Assembly (NCBI GenBank): GCA_965224435.1
Contig: OZ245048.1
Location: 3,472,001 to 3,536,000, forward strand
DNA: 64,000 bases
Reading direction: 5' to 3'
Source of the DNA: JAJRQY01 sp965224435
Lineage (GTDB): Bacteria > Actinomycetota > Acidimicrobiia > Acidimicrobiales > SZUA-35
The translations under genes and the position numbers were made by a program. The notes under the pieces were generated by a model. That model saw nothing but the letters and a program-made list of their open reading frames with translations. It was not told the DNA's origin and made no database searches. This document shows, piece by piece, positions 7,887 to 16,910 of the stretch. The first letter of the stretch is position 1. Each line of letters starts with the position of its first letter.

Positions 7887-9164
7887 TCAACTCAAGTCGG
7901 GCGGATCATCCAGGTGGACAACCAGCTTCGGCACAGCCGCCACCACCAGGCCAATGAGCAGCAGAAGCACCCCAGCCGTGGTGACAACAATTCGAGGGCC
8001 GTACAAGTCGGACAATCTGGTCTGGATCAAAGCACCAGTTGGATACGAACCAGTGAAGGTCATGATGCGGGTTGCCATGACCCGGCCTCGGATCCGGTCG
8101 GCCACGATGGATTGTGTTGCCGTATTGCTGGTTGCCACCAGGGTGAGAAAGGCCATGCCCGCTGCCAGCAGCCCGATGGCTCCCTGGATCGGTGATGCTG
8201 AGCTACCGAAGACGATCACCGCAACTCCATAGAGGGGCAAGGCCACCCGGGTAACGGTAGCCCGCGACAAGTCACCGAAAACTCCGGACACGATGGGTAC
8301 GGCCAGGATCGAACCAGTACCGAGCAAGGCAGTCAGCACACCGAGCGCCCAGGGTTCAACCTCGTACACCTGCTTGGCGAATACCACCACAAAGCTGACA
8401 ATGGGATAGCCGAGAAAGGCCACCACCGAAGCAATCCCGATGGCAGCCATGATTCCGGGTTGGCCTCGCACATAGTGGATGGACTCAACGAATCCTTTGA
8501 TGATCGGGTGGCGCTGACGGGTCGCGGTCGTTGTTGTGGCCTTGATGAAGAACAAGGCCAACAGGACCGCACCGAAGCTCAGCGCGTTGATGCCAAATGC
8601 AGCACCAGGGCCAACCACGGCAATGAGTGCCCCGCCAACCGCTGGGCCAAGGGCGCGCGAGACATTGAACTGGAGACTGTTGAGCGAGATGGCTGAGGCC
8701 AAGTCTTCATTGGGAACCAGGGTCGGGATGAACGACTGCCAGGTCGGAAGAGTGAATCCCCCGATCACCCCGCTAAGGGCGGCAAGGGCCACGATTGCGC
8801 CCGGGTCTCGAACGCCACTGCGGTAGGCGAAGTACAACAGCCCAGCGGCGAAGGCAGCCGCGGTCTGTCCAACCATGAGCACAACTCGCCGATCGAACCG
8901 GTCAGCGAAGTTGCCGGCGATAGGCCCCAGAATCATGACCGGGAAGAGGGTGGCGAACGCGGCCAGACCGACCCAGGATGCCTCATTGGTTATTTCCAAT
9001 AAGACATAGGGGATGGTCAGGTTCTGAAGCCAGGTCCCCGAATTGGAGACGAGGGCTCCAAGCCAGAAACGTTTGAAGCTCTGATGCTTGAACGCCCGCA
9101 TTCCATGGGCCAAGCCGGATTGAGGCGGGTGCGAATTCAATGCTTCTGACTGGTCAGCGCGCAT
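7887..9164 (-). CDS. MFS transporter (DHA3/EntS-like efflux)
   Basis: A 425-residue membrane protein with about 12 hydrophobic segments. It has the MFS_3 N-terminus (FKRFWLGALVSNSGTWLQNLTIPYVLLEIT) and the loop 2-3 motif GNFADRFDRRVV. This group exports drugs or siderophores, but the substrate here is unknown. Its start overlaps the stop of the dehalogenase gene by 11 bases, so the two are one transcription unit. Confidence 0.85.
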   Translation of the reverse strand: MRADQSEALNSHPPQSGLAHGMRAFKHQSFKRFWLGALVSNSGTWLQNLTIPYVLLEITNEASWVGLAAFATLFPVMILGPIAGNFADRFDRRVVLMVGQTAAAFAAGLLYFAYRSGVRDPGAIVALAALSGVIGGFTLPTWQSFIPTLVPNEDLASAISLNSLQFNVSRALGPAVGGALIAVVGPGAAFGINALSFGAVLLALFFIKATTTTATRQRHPIIKGFVESIHYVRGQPGIMAAIGIASVVAFLGYPIVSFVVVFAKQVYEVEPWALGVLTALLGTGSILAVPIVSGVFGDLSRATVTRVALPLYGVAVIVFGSSASPIQGAIGLLAAGMAFLTLVATSNTATQSIVADRIRGRVMATRIMTFTGSYPTGALIQTRLSDLYGPRIVVTTAGVLLLLIGLVVAAVPKLVVHLDDPPDLS

Positions 9165-10053
9165 CCAACCAGTCGACGATGGCCGGACCGATCTCGTGCG
9201 GACTGTCTTCCTGGATGAAGTGGCTACCGCTCACCGTTACTTCTGTCTGGTTGGGCCAGGTTCGACAAAACTCACGCTGCGGCCCAGTCAGAATTGTCCC
9301 CGGATCAGCGTTGATGAACAGCTTGGGAACCTCGCTGGTCGAGAGCCAGTCTCCATAGCCCTGAACGATCTCGACCACATCGGCTGGATGACCCTCCAAC
9401 GGGATCTCCCGGGGCCAGGTCAAGGTTGGGCGACGGTCATCTCGTTCCAGGAACGGGCGCCGGTATTCGTCGTGCTCCTCATCGCTCAAGCCACGCAGCA
9501 CCGATGCTGGAAGGATGGCTTCAACGAACAGGTTCTTGTCCATCACTAGTCCCTCACCAGCCTCAGACCGCATGGCTCTGAAGATATCAGTGGCAGCTTC
9601 GGGCCAAGCCTGCCACGCCATGGGCTGCACGATGGATTCCATGTAGGCGATCCCGGCGACTCGATCCTGGTTGCGCTTGGCCCAGTCGAATCCGAGGGCC
9701 GATCCCCAGTCGTGGACAACGAGTGTCACCGAATCACCCAGGTCCAACTGGCCAAGGAGCGCGTCCAAGTACTCCCGATGGTGAACGAAGCGGTACGAGT
9801 CAGGACCAGTGTCAGCCAGCTTCTCCGAGTCGCCTTGCCCGATCAGGTCCGGGGCGATGCAGCGATAGTTGGCACTGAGGTGGGGGATGATGTTTCGCCA
9901 CAAGTACGACGAGGTTGGGTTGCCGTGGAGGAACACAATCGGGTCACCCTCCCCCGCCTCGTGGTATGCCATCTGCTTGCCAAGCACCGTCACATAGGAC
10001 TTGGACAGAGGTGTAGTGCTGAAGGGTGAGGTATTGCTCGAGTCAGTTCCCAT
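9154..10053 (-). CDS. dhaA: haloalkane dehalogenase, HLD-II type
   Basis: A 299-residue alpha/beta-hydrolase. HGNPTSSYLWR carries the halide-stabilising Asn45; VVHDWGSALGF carries nucleophile Asp115 and Trp116; YMES carries Glu139; SGSHFIQEDSP carries His278. The Asp-His-Glu triad with Asn/Trp halide clamp is the HLD-II (DhaA/LinB) arrangement. The reaction hydrolyses haloalkanes to alcohol, halide and a proton in the cytoplasm. RLuc-like luciferases share this fold, but the complete clamp favours a dehalogenase. The downstream MFS gene could export a product. Confidence 0.88.
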   Translation of the reverse strand: MGTDSSNTSPFSTTPLSKSYVTVLGKQMAYHEAGEGDPIVFLHGNPTSSYLWRNIIPHLSANYRCIAPDLIGQGDSEKLADTGPDSYRFVHHREYLDALLGQLDLGDSVTLVVHDWGSALGFDWAKRNQDRVAGIAYMESIVQPMAWQAWPEAATDIFRAMRSEAGEGLVMDKNLFVEAILPASVLRGLSDEEHDEYRRPFLERDDRRPTLTWPREIPLEGHPADVVEIVQGYGDWLSTSEVPKLFINADPGTILTGPQREFCRTWPNQTEVTVSGSHFIQEDSPHEIGPAIVDWLDAR

Positions 10054-10196
10054 AGCTCTGGCTTACTGTCCCTTGACCCCGAATGTCAAAACTGATGACG
10101 ACGACAGCGAATGTGGTCCTACTGCTCTGGGTGGGCAGCAGCTCTGGATGGACAATAGATGGATCAGCAAACAACCATCTCTGAAAGGCATCGCCT

Positions 10197-10616
10197 GTGA
10201 AGAACCGACCAAAGATCTCCGACATCATGACCGCCGACCCCGATTGGGTGCATACAGCGCAGCCGATTTCGGAGGTCTATGACATGTTCCAGCAAAAGAG
10301 CTACCACCATGTGCCCGTGCTGGATGGTCGCAGGCCAGTCGGCATGATCTCCGCCAGTGACATCCTGAGCCTGGTTTATGACATCGACAGTGGTGATGAC
10401 CGCATGCTCCGAACCTTCTTGGACATCCAGTTCAATATCGAGGATGCCATGTCGAGCAAGCTCGTCACCGTTACCACTGATGCCAAGGTACGAGAAGTCG
10501 CTAACGCCATGTCATCGGGATCCATCCATTCCGTCCTCGTTGTTGATGGTGAGGGAAACCTGGAAGGCATCGTGACCAGCACCGACCTGATCCGTTTGCT
10601 GGGGGAACTGCTCTAG
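10197..10616 (+). CDS. tandem CBS-domain protein
   Basis: A 139-residue protein consisting only of a CBS pair: ISDIMTADPDWVHTAQPISEVYDMF...HVPVLDGRRPVGMIS, then EDAMSSKLVTVTTDAKVREVANAM...VLVVDGEGNLEGIVTSTDLI. Starts at GTG 10197 with AAAGG about nine bases upstream. CBS pairs bind adenine nucleotides or S-adenosyl ligands and act as energy or ligand sensors; the partner is not evident here. Confidence 0.9.
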   Translation: MKNRPKISDIMTADPDWVHTAQPISEVYDMFQQKSYHHVPVLDGRRPVGMISASDILSLVYDIDSGDDRMLRTFLDIQFNIEDAMSSKLVTVTTDAKVREVANAMSSGSIHSVLVVDGEGNLEGIVTSTDLIRLLGELL

Positions 10617-10656
10617 CAAGCTCCCGAACAGCAGACGCTGGCAGCCAGGGGTTCGC

Positions 10657-11319
10657 CTACTGCTCTTCCACCTCATCGTCCTTGAGTGAATACAGGGTGA
10701 TCTCGGTGTCTTTGTCGACGATGAGGCCAGGCTCGGGGGTTTGGCCAACGACAATCCAGTTGCGGTCCCACAACAGTCGGCGACCTTCCCCTGACGCGTC
10801 CTCTTCGGACAAGTTGCGAAGCCCTGCAAACTGCATGGTGTCCTGGGCCAGCTGATGGTCAAGGCCCATCACGTTAGGAACCTCGATCCCGTCGATGGGT
10901 GGAGGATCTGTCGTTGTTGTTGCGGGCTCGGAGGTTGTCGTTGTCTGCTTCGAGGTCGTCGTTGTTCGCTGGGATTCGGTGGTATTGGAAGCCCCCTGGT
11001 TGGAATCACCGGACCCAGGGCCGCCGGAATCACTGTCATCCGTGCCGTCGGTGTCACTGGCTTCATCGGAGCTACCGGATGAACCGGAGCCATCTCCTGA
11101 CACCAGGGCGGCAGTCAAAGCGATCTCGGCCATCTCCTCACTCACGCCACACCGGTCACCGAGCGCGTCCGCAGCAATATCGGGCCGGACAATGGGCATG
11201 GCCTTGAGGCATTCTTCGCTACTAACAAAGCCGGAATAGTCCTGGGCTGAGCCACTGCATGCGCTGGCCAACAAGACCCCACTGAGCATGACCGCGAGCA
11301 GACGGCACCATCGTGTCAC
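10657..11319 (-). CDS. PASTA-domain lipoprotein
   Basis: About 220 residues from GTG 11319 (the frame extends to 11370; the start is uncertain). A lipoprotein signal peptide ends in LLASAC. Two Cys flank a short helical region (SSEECLKAMPIV, GDRCGVSEEM). A Ser/Asp/Gly then Thr-rich linker of ~80 residues follows, and a single C-terminal PASTA domain (IEVPNVMGLDHQLAQDTMQFAG ... VVGQTPEPG). PASTA domains bind peptidoglycan fragments or mediate cell-wall contacts. There is no kinase domain, so it is a stand-alone wall-facing protein. Confidence 0.75.
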   Translation of the reverse strand: MTRWCRLLAVMLSGVLLASACSGSAQDYSGFVSSEECLKAMPIVRPDIAADALGDRCGVSEEMAEIALTAALVSGDGSGSSGSSDEASDTDGTDDSDSGGPGSGDSNQGASNTTESQRTTTTSKQTTTTSEPATTTTDPPPIDGIEVPNVMGLDHQLAQDTMQFAGLRNLSEEDASGEGRRLLWDRNWIVVGQTPEPGLIVDKDTEITLYSLKDDEVEEQ

Positions 11320-11451
11320 GATCACAACAGAACCATCACTTGAGCATCCAGTCGAACAGGACCGTGTCAAAGGCTCGCGAGAGTCGCACCATTGCGCAGA
11401 GCATAGACAAAGACCCTTCCACTCTCCGCATCGCCATGCTAGTCTACTTTT

Positions 11452-11694
11452 ATGGCGCCTACAAAGACGACAACTCTACGAGTTCCGAACGAGCTCCGGA
11501 ACGAAATCGCCCGAATTGCCGAGGAGCGAGGCAGCAGCATGGTCGAGGTCGTCAGCGATGCCATTCATCGCCTCGAACGCGACGACTGGTGGGTTTCGGT
11601 TCACACCGCACTTGACGACATGTCTCCTTCTGCCAGCAAGTCCTACGAAGACGAAACCCAGAAATTGGACCGGACATCGCCAGATGGTCTCTGA
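11452..11694 (+). CDS. MazE-like ribbon-helix-helix antitoxin
   Basis: An 80-residue protein beginning with an RHH strand-helix (TTTLRVPNELRNEIARIAEERGSSMVEVVSDAI), with a C-terminal acidic toxin-binding tail. Its last 11 bases overlap the start of the MazF-type toxin gene. There is no Shine-Dalgarno before the ATG and an AT-rich stretch abuts it, so the mRNA may be leaderless. Confidence 0.8.
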   Translation: MAPTKTTTLRVPNELRNEIARIAEERGSSMVEVVSDAIHRLERDDWWVSVHTALDDMSPSASKSYEDETQKLDRTSPDGL

Positions 11695-12037
11695 GGGTCG
11701 AGAACGAGGCGATATCTGGTTAGCGGACTTCGGAAGCGACCCGACCGATCCCGAGCAAGCCTTCTTTCGCCCGGCCATCATCGTTTCCCACAATCGCCTC
11801 CACCACCCAAGGCTTCAGATGGTGATCGTCATTCCCGGCACGTCGACCATCCGAAAATTGCCTCTCCACACCGTTGTCGAACCGGATGCCGAGAATGGCC
11901 TCGACACCAAGACGGCCTTCCAAGTCGAGCAGGTACGAGCGATCTCGGTTCGACGGCTTATTGACCACCTCGGTCGGCTTGACTCATCCAATCAAGAGCA
12001 ATTGGATGGGATCCTGCGCAACGCACTTGATCTCTAG
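11684..12037 (+). CDS. MazF/PemK-family endoribonuclease toxin
   Basis: A 117-residue protein from the ATG at 11684. It begins RGDIWLADFGSDPTDPEQAFFRPAIIVSH (the RG-[DE]-[IV]-[WY] start and RPaiVvs motif of PemK/MazF), continues MVIVIPGTST (conserved Ser/Thr after P) and TAFQVEQVRAISVRRL (D/E-Q-hRsid motif). MazF enzymes cleave single-stranded RNA at short sequences, inhibiting translation. Coupled to the antitoxin by an 11-base overlap. Confidence 0.88.
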   Translation: MVSEGRERGDIWLADFGSDPTDPEQAFFRPAIIVSHNRLHHPRLQMVIVIPGTSTIRKLPLHTVVEPDAENGLDTKTAFQVEQVRAISVRRLIDHLGRLDSSNQEQLDGILRNALDL

Positions 12038-12055
12038 CAGAGCGCCAGCAGGGTC

Positions 12056-12937
12056 CTAGCCGACCAGTGGGAAGCGATCGTCGTTGGCGATGGGCTCGCC
12101 AACAACGAGGTTGAGTGCTTCGAACGGCGGCGACACCTCCCAGGGGCGCTGGCCGAACGTCGCGTCATCGCCGATCCAGCGCAGACTCACTGCTCGACGC
12201 CTGGTCCTGAGCTGATTGCCAGGAGCATCATGCAAGGTCCGGTAGTGGAAAGCGATGATGTCGCCGGGCTCGACATCCCAAGCAAGAACCTCGTGCTGGT
12301 CGAGTTCTGCGTCTAGGTCGGGCACAAGCTCAAAGGTTCGGCCGTCCCGGACATCAATATCGTCAGCCACATAGGGCACATGATCAGCAAAACGGCGAGG
12401 CACGAACCAACGACCCCACTGGTGTGAGCCGGCCACGAAGCGCATTCCACCACCTCGAGGGACTGGATCAAGGGCAATCCAGAAACTGACGTTCTGATCA
12501 CCGTCCACGCAGTAGTAGGGCTGGTCGTGGTGCCAGGGTGTTCGAGCCGTGGTCCCAGGTTCCTTCACCAAGACGTGCTCATGAAAGAGCCTGACTTCGG
12601 ATGACTGCATCAGCTGACCAGCCAGCTTGGCCAGGCCACTGTCGAAGATCACCGACTGGTACTCCGGGACCTCGGGCCAGGTCACATAATCACTCCAGAA
12701 TCCAACGACTTCACCATCATCGTCTGGTACTTCGGCACTGAATCCGTGGGCCCACTTGCTGGGATTCTGCCGGTTGTAATCGACTCCGGCGGCTAGCAAC
12801 TCCAGCCAGTTGGGGTCGACCCGCTGCCTGAGCACGATGACTCCATCGCGAGCAAAGTCTTCGACTTCCGACTGGCTGATGCCGTCGTGTATCGGGATTC
12901 TGACCTGTCCCCTGGGACTGCGTTCACTTGCCACCAT
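12056..12937 (-). CDS. phytanoyl-CoA dioxygenase (PhyH) family protein
   Basis: A 293-residue Fe(II)/2-oxoglutarate oxygenase. TPWHHDQPYY supplies the metal His-x-Asp, GDIIAFHYRTLHDAPGN the distal His, and RRRAVSLRW the 2-oxoglutarate-binding Arg. It is the last of three minus-strand genes (LLM oxidoreductase, VOC protein, PhyH) spaced 23-36 bases apart. The combination suggests oxidative attack on a small organic substrate, which cannot be named. Confidence 0.85.
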   Translation of the reverse strand: MVASERSPRGQVRIPIHDGISQSEVEDFARDGVIVLRQRVDPNWLELLAAGVDYNRQNPSKWAHGFSAEVPDDDGEVVGFWSDYVTWPEVPEYQSVIFDSGLAKLAGQLMQSSEVRLFHEHVLVKEPGTTARTPWHHDQPYYCVDGDQNVSFWIALDPVPRGGGMRFVAGSHQWGRWFVPRRFADHVPYVADDIDVRDGRTFELVPDLDAELDQHEVLAWDVEPGDIIAFHYRTLHDAPGNQLRTRRRAVSLRWIGDDATFGQRPWEVSPPFEALNLVVGEPIANDDRFPLVG

Positions 12938-12973
12938 GAAGAAACGATACCGCCCGCGTCATCTGCTAGCGGG

Positions 12974-13348
12974 TTACTTGCCTGCGAGCACGACCGTGTA
13001 ACCCTCGGGTCCGCATAGCCAGATCTCTCGATGGTGAGCCAGTGGATTCTCCATCGGACCATCCAGAACTGCGACTCCATGAGTCTCGACTCGCCCAACC
13101 GCACCATCAAAGTCGTCGACTCCGAACCAGAGAAGTACTCCGTTTCCTCGGCTGGCATCCTCGACATTGCCGAGGTGAGGATGCTCGTGCATGTCCCATT
13201 CATGCAGCTGCATCAGCACAGTGTCGCCGTCCATCAGCATCTCGTACTCCTTGCCGCCATGGCCTGACGTCATTCCGACCACGTCTTGAAACCAGCGCGA
13301 GCCAGCTTCGACATCATGAAGGACCACCATTGGCTGGGAGCGAATCAT
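12974..13348 (-). CDS. VOC (glyoxalase/bleomycin-resistance) family protein
   Basis: A 124-residue single VOC module: SQPMVVLHDVEAGSRWFQDVVGM, MLMDGDTVLMQLHEWD and the C-terminal EIWLCGPEGYTVVLAGK (E at the usual metal position). Such proteins are metal-dependent lyases, dioxygenases or binding proteins. It lies between the LLM and PhyH genes in a probable operon. Confidence 0.85.
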   Translation of the reverse strand: MIRSQPMVVLHDVEAGSRWFQDVVGMTSGHGGKEYEMLMDGDTVLMQLHEWDMHEHPHLGNVEDASRGNGVLLWFGVDDFDGAVGRVETHGVAVLDGPMENPLAHHREIWLCGPEGYTVVLAGK

Positions 13349-13371
13349 GGGAGCAACCCTAGTACACGCGT

Positions 13372-14352
13372 TTAGAAGATGATCTTGGAGGCGGTCTCGC
13401 CCAAGAGCTGGACCCGGCCTTCGATGTGGCCATTTGCTGGAAGGTGGATGGTCAAGCCGTCGACCCCTCGGGCCATGTCGGACTCGAGTTTCTCGCCAAC
13501 GGTGTCTGAGTCACCGAAGATGAAGATGCCCATGATGAACTCGCGGTCGGCGTCGCTCATCGAATCCAACGATGCCCCGCTCGCTGCCAAGAATGCGTCG
13601 AGGTCACCGAGTGCTTCTTCCATTGTTGGGGCGATCAAAACTGTTCGTTGCCACGACACCGTGATCTCGCTTCGGTCCCGGCCAAGCCGCTCACAATGAG
13701 CGTCGAGGGCATCCAGCTTGCGCTGCACGTCTTCGGGAGCAATTCCCGTCAGGTTCGATTCGTCGGCGTATTGAGCGACCATGCGAAGAGTCTTTTTCTC
13801 GCCGCCTCCACCAATCATGATCGGAATCTTGCCCAGGGGAGCTGGCTCATTGATGGCATCACTAACGGTGTAGTGCTTGCCGTCCAGTGACGGTCGTTCG
13901 CCAGCAAACATGCCCTTAACGATCTGGAGCGCTTCTTCCATCTTCTCGAATCGATCGGTGAAGGTTCCAAACTCAATGCCGAACGAGTCGTGCTCAAGCT
14001 CGAACCAGCCCGCCCCAATGCCGAGCTGAGCCCGGCCTCCCGAGACGATGTCCAGTGCGGTGACCGTCTTGGCCAGAATTGCCGGGTTGCGATAGGTGTT
14101 GCCGGTGACCAGTGCTCCGAGCCGGACTTTGGAGGTGTGCTGGGCGAGGGCAGACAGGAGGGTGTAGCACTCGATCATGGCGTGCTCGGGCGGGCCGAGC
14201 TGGGGTAGTTGATAGAAGTGATCCATCACCATGACCGTGTCGAAACCGGAGGCTTCAGCCTCCTTGGCTTGGCGAACCACGATGTCGAAGATGTCGGCGG
14301 ATTCGGTATTGGGATAGGTGAAGTTTGGGATCTGGTAGCCAAGACGAGTCAT
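13372..14352 (-). CDS. LLM-class (F420-type) oxidoreductase
   Basis: A 326-residue luciferase-like monooxygenase fold. MTRLGYQIPNFTYP, GFDTVMVMDHFYQLPQLG, RLGALVTGNTYRNPAILAKTVTALDIVSGGRAQLGIGAGWF and IMIGGGGEKKTLRMVAQYAD are characteristic of the actinobacterial F420-dependent subgroup. It probably uses F420 or FMN to oxidise or reduce a small substrate. First gene of the LLM-VOC-PhyH cluster. Confidence 0.88.
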   Translation of the reverse strand: MTRLGYQIPNFTYPNTESADIFDIVVRQAKEAEASGFDTVMVMDHFYQLPQLGPPEHAMIECYTLLSALAQHTSKVRLGALVTGNTYRNPAILAKTVTALDIVSGGRAQLGIGAGWFELEHDSFGIEFGTFTDRFEKMEEALQIVKGMFAGERPSLDGKHYTVSDAINEPAPLGKIPIMIGGGGEKKTLRMVAQYADESNLTGIAPEDVQRKLDALDAHCERLGRDRSEITVSWQRTVLIAPTMEEALGDLDAFLAASGASLDSMSDADREFIMGIFIFGDSDTVGEKLESDMARGVDGLTIHLPANGHIEGRVQLLGETASKIIF

Positions 14353-14397
14353 GCAAGGGATTGAAACACTGTTCTAATCATATGTCAAGGTTCAACA

Positions 14398-14797
14398 TCA
14401 GGGCAGCTCAAGGCGGCGGGCCGACGGCCTCCGTCTGCGAAGCCCCCAACCAGCCTCCGACACCACCAGCTCAACATCCAGCCCTCGACGCACAATCGCA
14501 GCCTCAACCGCAGCGATCGCCGCAGTCTCTTGTTCAGAAGTACGGCTCATGCGATTCTCATGGACCCGGTAGTCATACAGGCAACGCGGGATACACCTCG
14601 GAGTCGTGAGTTCGGTCATACGTAGATTCATGTCCCAGTCAATAGCCGACTCCAAATCCCCAACACCACCAGAAGCATCGAACAGTTCGGTGGTGAACAT
14701 GCGGAGGGCGAAAACCATGTTGTCAACCAGGATCTGCATCGGCCGATACTCAATCCGATTCTTGGCATGTGGACCAACCACGACACCCTCATGGGAA
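14398..14797 (-). pseudogene. family 2 glycosyltransferase, C-terminal remnant
   Basis: The frame runs from the IS21 end at 14797 to TGA 14398. Residues such as NRIEYRPMQILVDNMVFALRM, SAIDWDMNLRMTE and IPRCLYDYRVHENRMS match the acceptor-side half of GT2 enzymes (ED/DWD-x-x-x-R-x, LYxYRxH). The N-terminal half is cut off by the IS21 element and is not found on the far side of the insertion elements, so part of the locus was also deleted. It fills the interval between the LLM gene and the IS. Confidence 0.7.
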
Positions 14798-14852
14798 TGT
14801 CAAGGTAAATCGGCCCCACCTTGCTACCCAATTCTGGCCCCACCAAACAACC

Positions 14853-15608
14853 TCACTTACGACGAGCTGAAGCCAACCGGAACGACTCCGAACCAGTCTC
14901 AATAATGTGAGCATTAAACGTCACCCGATCAACAATCGCCGCCACCAACCTTGGGTCCTCAAACACCTGACCCCACTCACTGAACGGCAAATTCGAAGCC
15001 AACGCGATCGAAGCCCGCTCCTCCCGCTCAGTCAGAATCTGGAACACAAACTCCGCGCCACGAGCATCCAGTTTCACGTAACCAACCTCATCCAGGCACA
15101 ACAAATCCAGGCGCCCATAACGGGCCACTAGCCGCGACAACTGCCGTTCATCAGCAGCTTCAGCCAACTCATTGGCCAACCCAGCAGCCGTCACATACCG
15201 AACCCGTTTCCCCATCGCGCAAGCCGCGAGGCCAAGCCCAATCAGAAGATGAGACTTCCCAGTCCCAGAATCACCTAGCAGCACAACCGGGTCACCAGCC
15301 ACCAAATACTGGCCCCCAGCGAGTGTCGCGATCGTCGCTGGGTTCACCGTCGCAGCCGCCGCCATATCGAAATCCTCCAACCGCTTCAACCGCGGAAACT
15401 TCGCCTCCTTCACCCGCCTCTGCTTCATGCGCTCAACCCGAGCATCCACCTCATTGGCCAACAACTCCGCCAAAAACCCTAGATGCGTCATCCCCGACCG
15501 TTCCGCTTCAGCCGCCAAACGAACCGCGTCGGCTTTCAACGCGGGCAGCCTCAACCGCGTCGCAGCAGTCACCACAGAAACCTCAGCAGCAGTATCACTC
15601 ATTGTCAT
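14853..15608 (-). CDS. istB: IS21-family ATP-binding helper IstB
   Basis: A 251-residue AAA+ ATPase with Walker A GDSGTGKSHL, Walker B LLCLDEVGYV, sensor LASNLPFSEWGQVF, and the C-terminal AIVDRVTFNAHIIETGSESFR signature. It assists the IstA transposase in target selection. Intact in itself. Confidence 0.92.
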   Translation of the reverse strand: MTMSDTAAEVSVVTAATRLRLPALKADAVRLAAEAERSGMTHLGFLAELLANEVDARVERMKQRRVKEAKFPRLKRLEDFDMAAAATVNPATIATLAGGQYLVAGDPVVLLGDSGTGKSHLLIGLGLAACAMGKRVRYVTAAGLANELAEAADERQLSRLVARYGRLDLLCLDEVGYVKLDARGAEFVFQILTEREERASIALASNLPFSEWGQVFEDPRLVAAIVDRVTFNAHIIETGSESFRLASARRK

Positions 15609-16879
15609 AACATGTTCTCCAATAGTTGGTCATATCCAGCAAGAGTCGGGGTCCGCCGCACAATCTTGGTTCTGGTACCAATCGGAATCACCGGCGCGAC
15701 CGTGTCCTCAGCAACCCGACGGGCCTCAATCAAAACCACTTGAGGGTCAACAGATCCAACGCTCAATGCTTGGCTCATTCCCGCCACCACAGCCTCAGCT
15801 GGCAGCCTCCGATGAATGAGGAGAATCTCGATCATTGCTTTAGTCCCGTCACGATCACCAAGCCTGCGTCGCGCTGTCGCCCAGAACTGTTCATGAATCG
15901 CCCCGAATGCGCCGCCCCTGCGGGCGGCATTCAGGGGCGATGCGCCCAGCATCGCCCCAGGCTTCAGCGCCAAAACTTCCAGATAGTGATCCAACGCCAG
16001 CACCTCGTCTCCTTTGCGGCCACGCGCATGTTCAGCAACTATGCAGGCTCCATCAAAAACACGGATCACTTCGGCACCAACTTTCACGTCCAGGCGGCGT
16101 CGAACCAGGCCGGCGGGTACTGAGTAGTGAACTGCTCGAACACTGACACGTGCTTTGGAATCGACTCGATGATTCGAGAGTGTTGAGGGATCGAACTCCT
16201 CGAGCGGCAGCGGTTGAAGCGCTGCTTGTTCAACAGTGAAGTCTTGGCCAATAGTTTGTCGACGGTGGCCAATAACCCGGTCGTCATCTGCCTCACATCC
16301 AGCAAGTATCAGCGCGTTGAGTTCCGCCAATGATTCAACAACCGGGACAGGGACGAGATGGCGGCGCCGGAATCTGCCGACTTCGCCTTCAACTCCGCCT
16401 TTCTCATGAGCCCCTTTGATGCCTGGTCGGCAGAAGAAACTCTCGAACCCGTAATGCGATCGCAGCGCAACGAATCGGTCTGCCTCGATCCGGTCGCGGC
16501 CTTTCAACACCTTGGTGACGGCTGCTTTGAGGTTGTCATAGCGAACCGTTTTAGGGAACCCACCGAAGTGGTTGAAGGCTTGCACGTGTCCGTCGAGGAA
16601 CACTTCCTGGGACTCACTCAGATAGGCGTGGGAGTAGGAACGGCCTGAGGCTGAGAGGCGCATCACGAACATTGATGCGCTAGTGAGTGTTCCATTCAGG
16701 TAGGCATAGATTTCTCCGAAGTCGACTTCAGCTTCTTCGCCTGGTTCGTGATCCTGGGGAACCATGACTTCAACAAGAGGTGCTTGTTGTTGGTCTCGAA
16801 CGAACTTCACGTACTTGCGGACGGTGGATTGTCCAACGTCGGCACGGTGTTCGGTGATGAGTCGGAGCGTGTCAATAGC
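15605..16879 (-). pseudogene. istA: IS21-family transposase IstA, N-terminus missing
   Basis: About 424 codons remain; the frame continues upstream of 16810 through TEHRADVGQSTVRKYVKFVRD to the IS3 junction near 16880. It has the integrase catalytic core: EAEVDFGEIYAYL (Asp), TVRYDNLKAAV (Asp), KGAHEKGGVEGEVG (Glu). The N-terminal helix-turn-helix of about 60-70 residues is gone, so the element should be unable to transpose alone. Confidence 0.8.
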
Positions 16880-16910
16880 TGATTGCCGGTAATTGATAAA
16901 ACTAACGCTA

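Larger units (their letters stand above)
14798..16879 (-). mobile_element. IS21-family element, truncated at its istA 5' end
   Basis: istB and the 3' part of istA overlap by ATGA, the classic IS21 arrangement. The preserved end begins TGTCAAGG at 14798, and the nonamer GGCCCCACC occurs twice (14812-14820, 14836-14844), resembling the multiple terminal transposase sites of IS21 elements. The other end is lost where the IS3 element begins at about 16880. Confidence 0.8.

Noticed and set aside
10895..11239. Val/Ser-rich frames opposite the PASTA lipoprotein
   Set aside because: Produced by the Thr/Asp low-complexity linker read on the other strand.
11288..11683. Long N-terminal extension of the MazF frame
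   Set aside because: It overlaps the antitoxin gene completely; the ATG at 11684 fits the family start and the usual antitoxin-toxin overlap.
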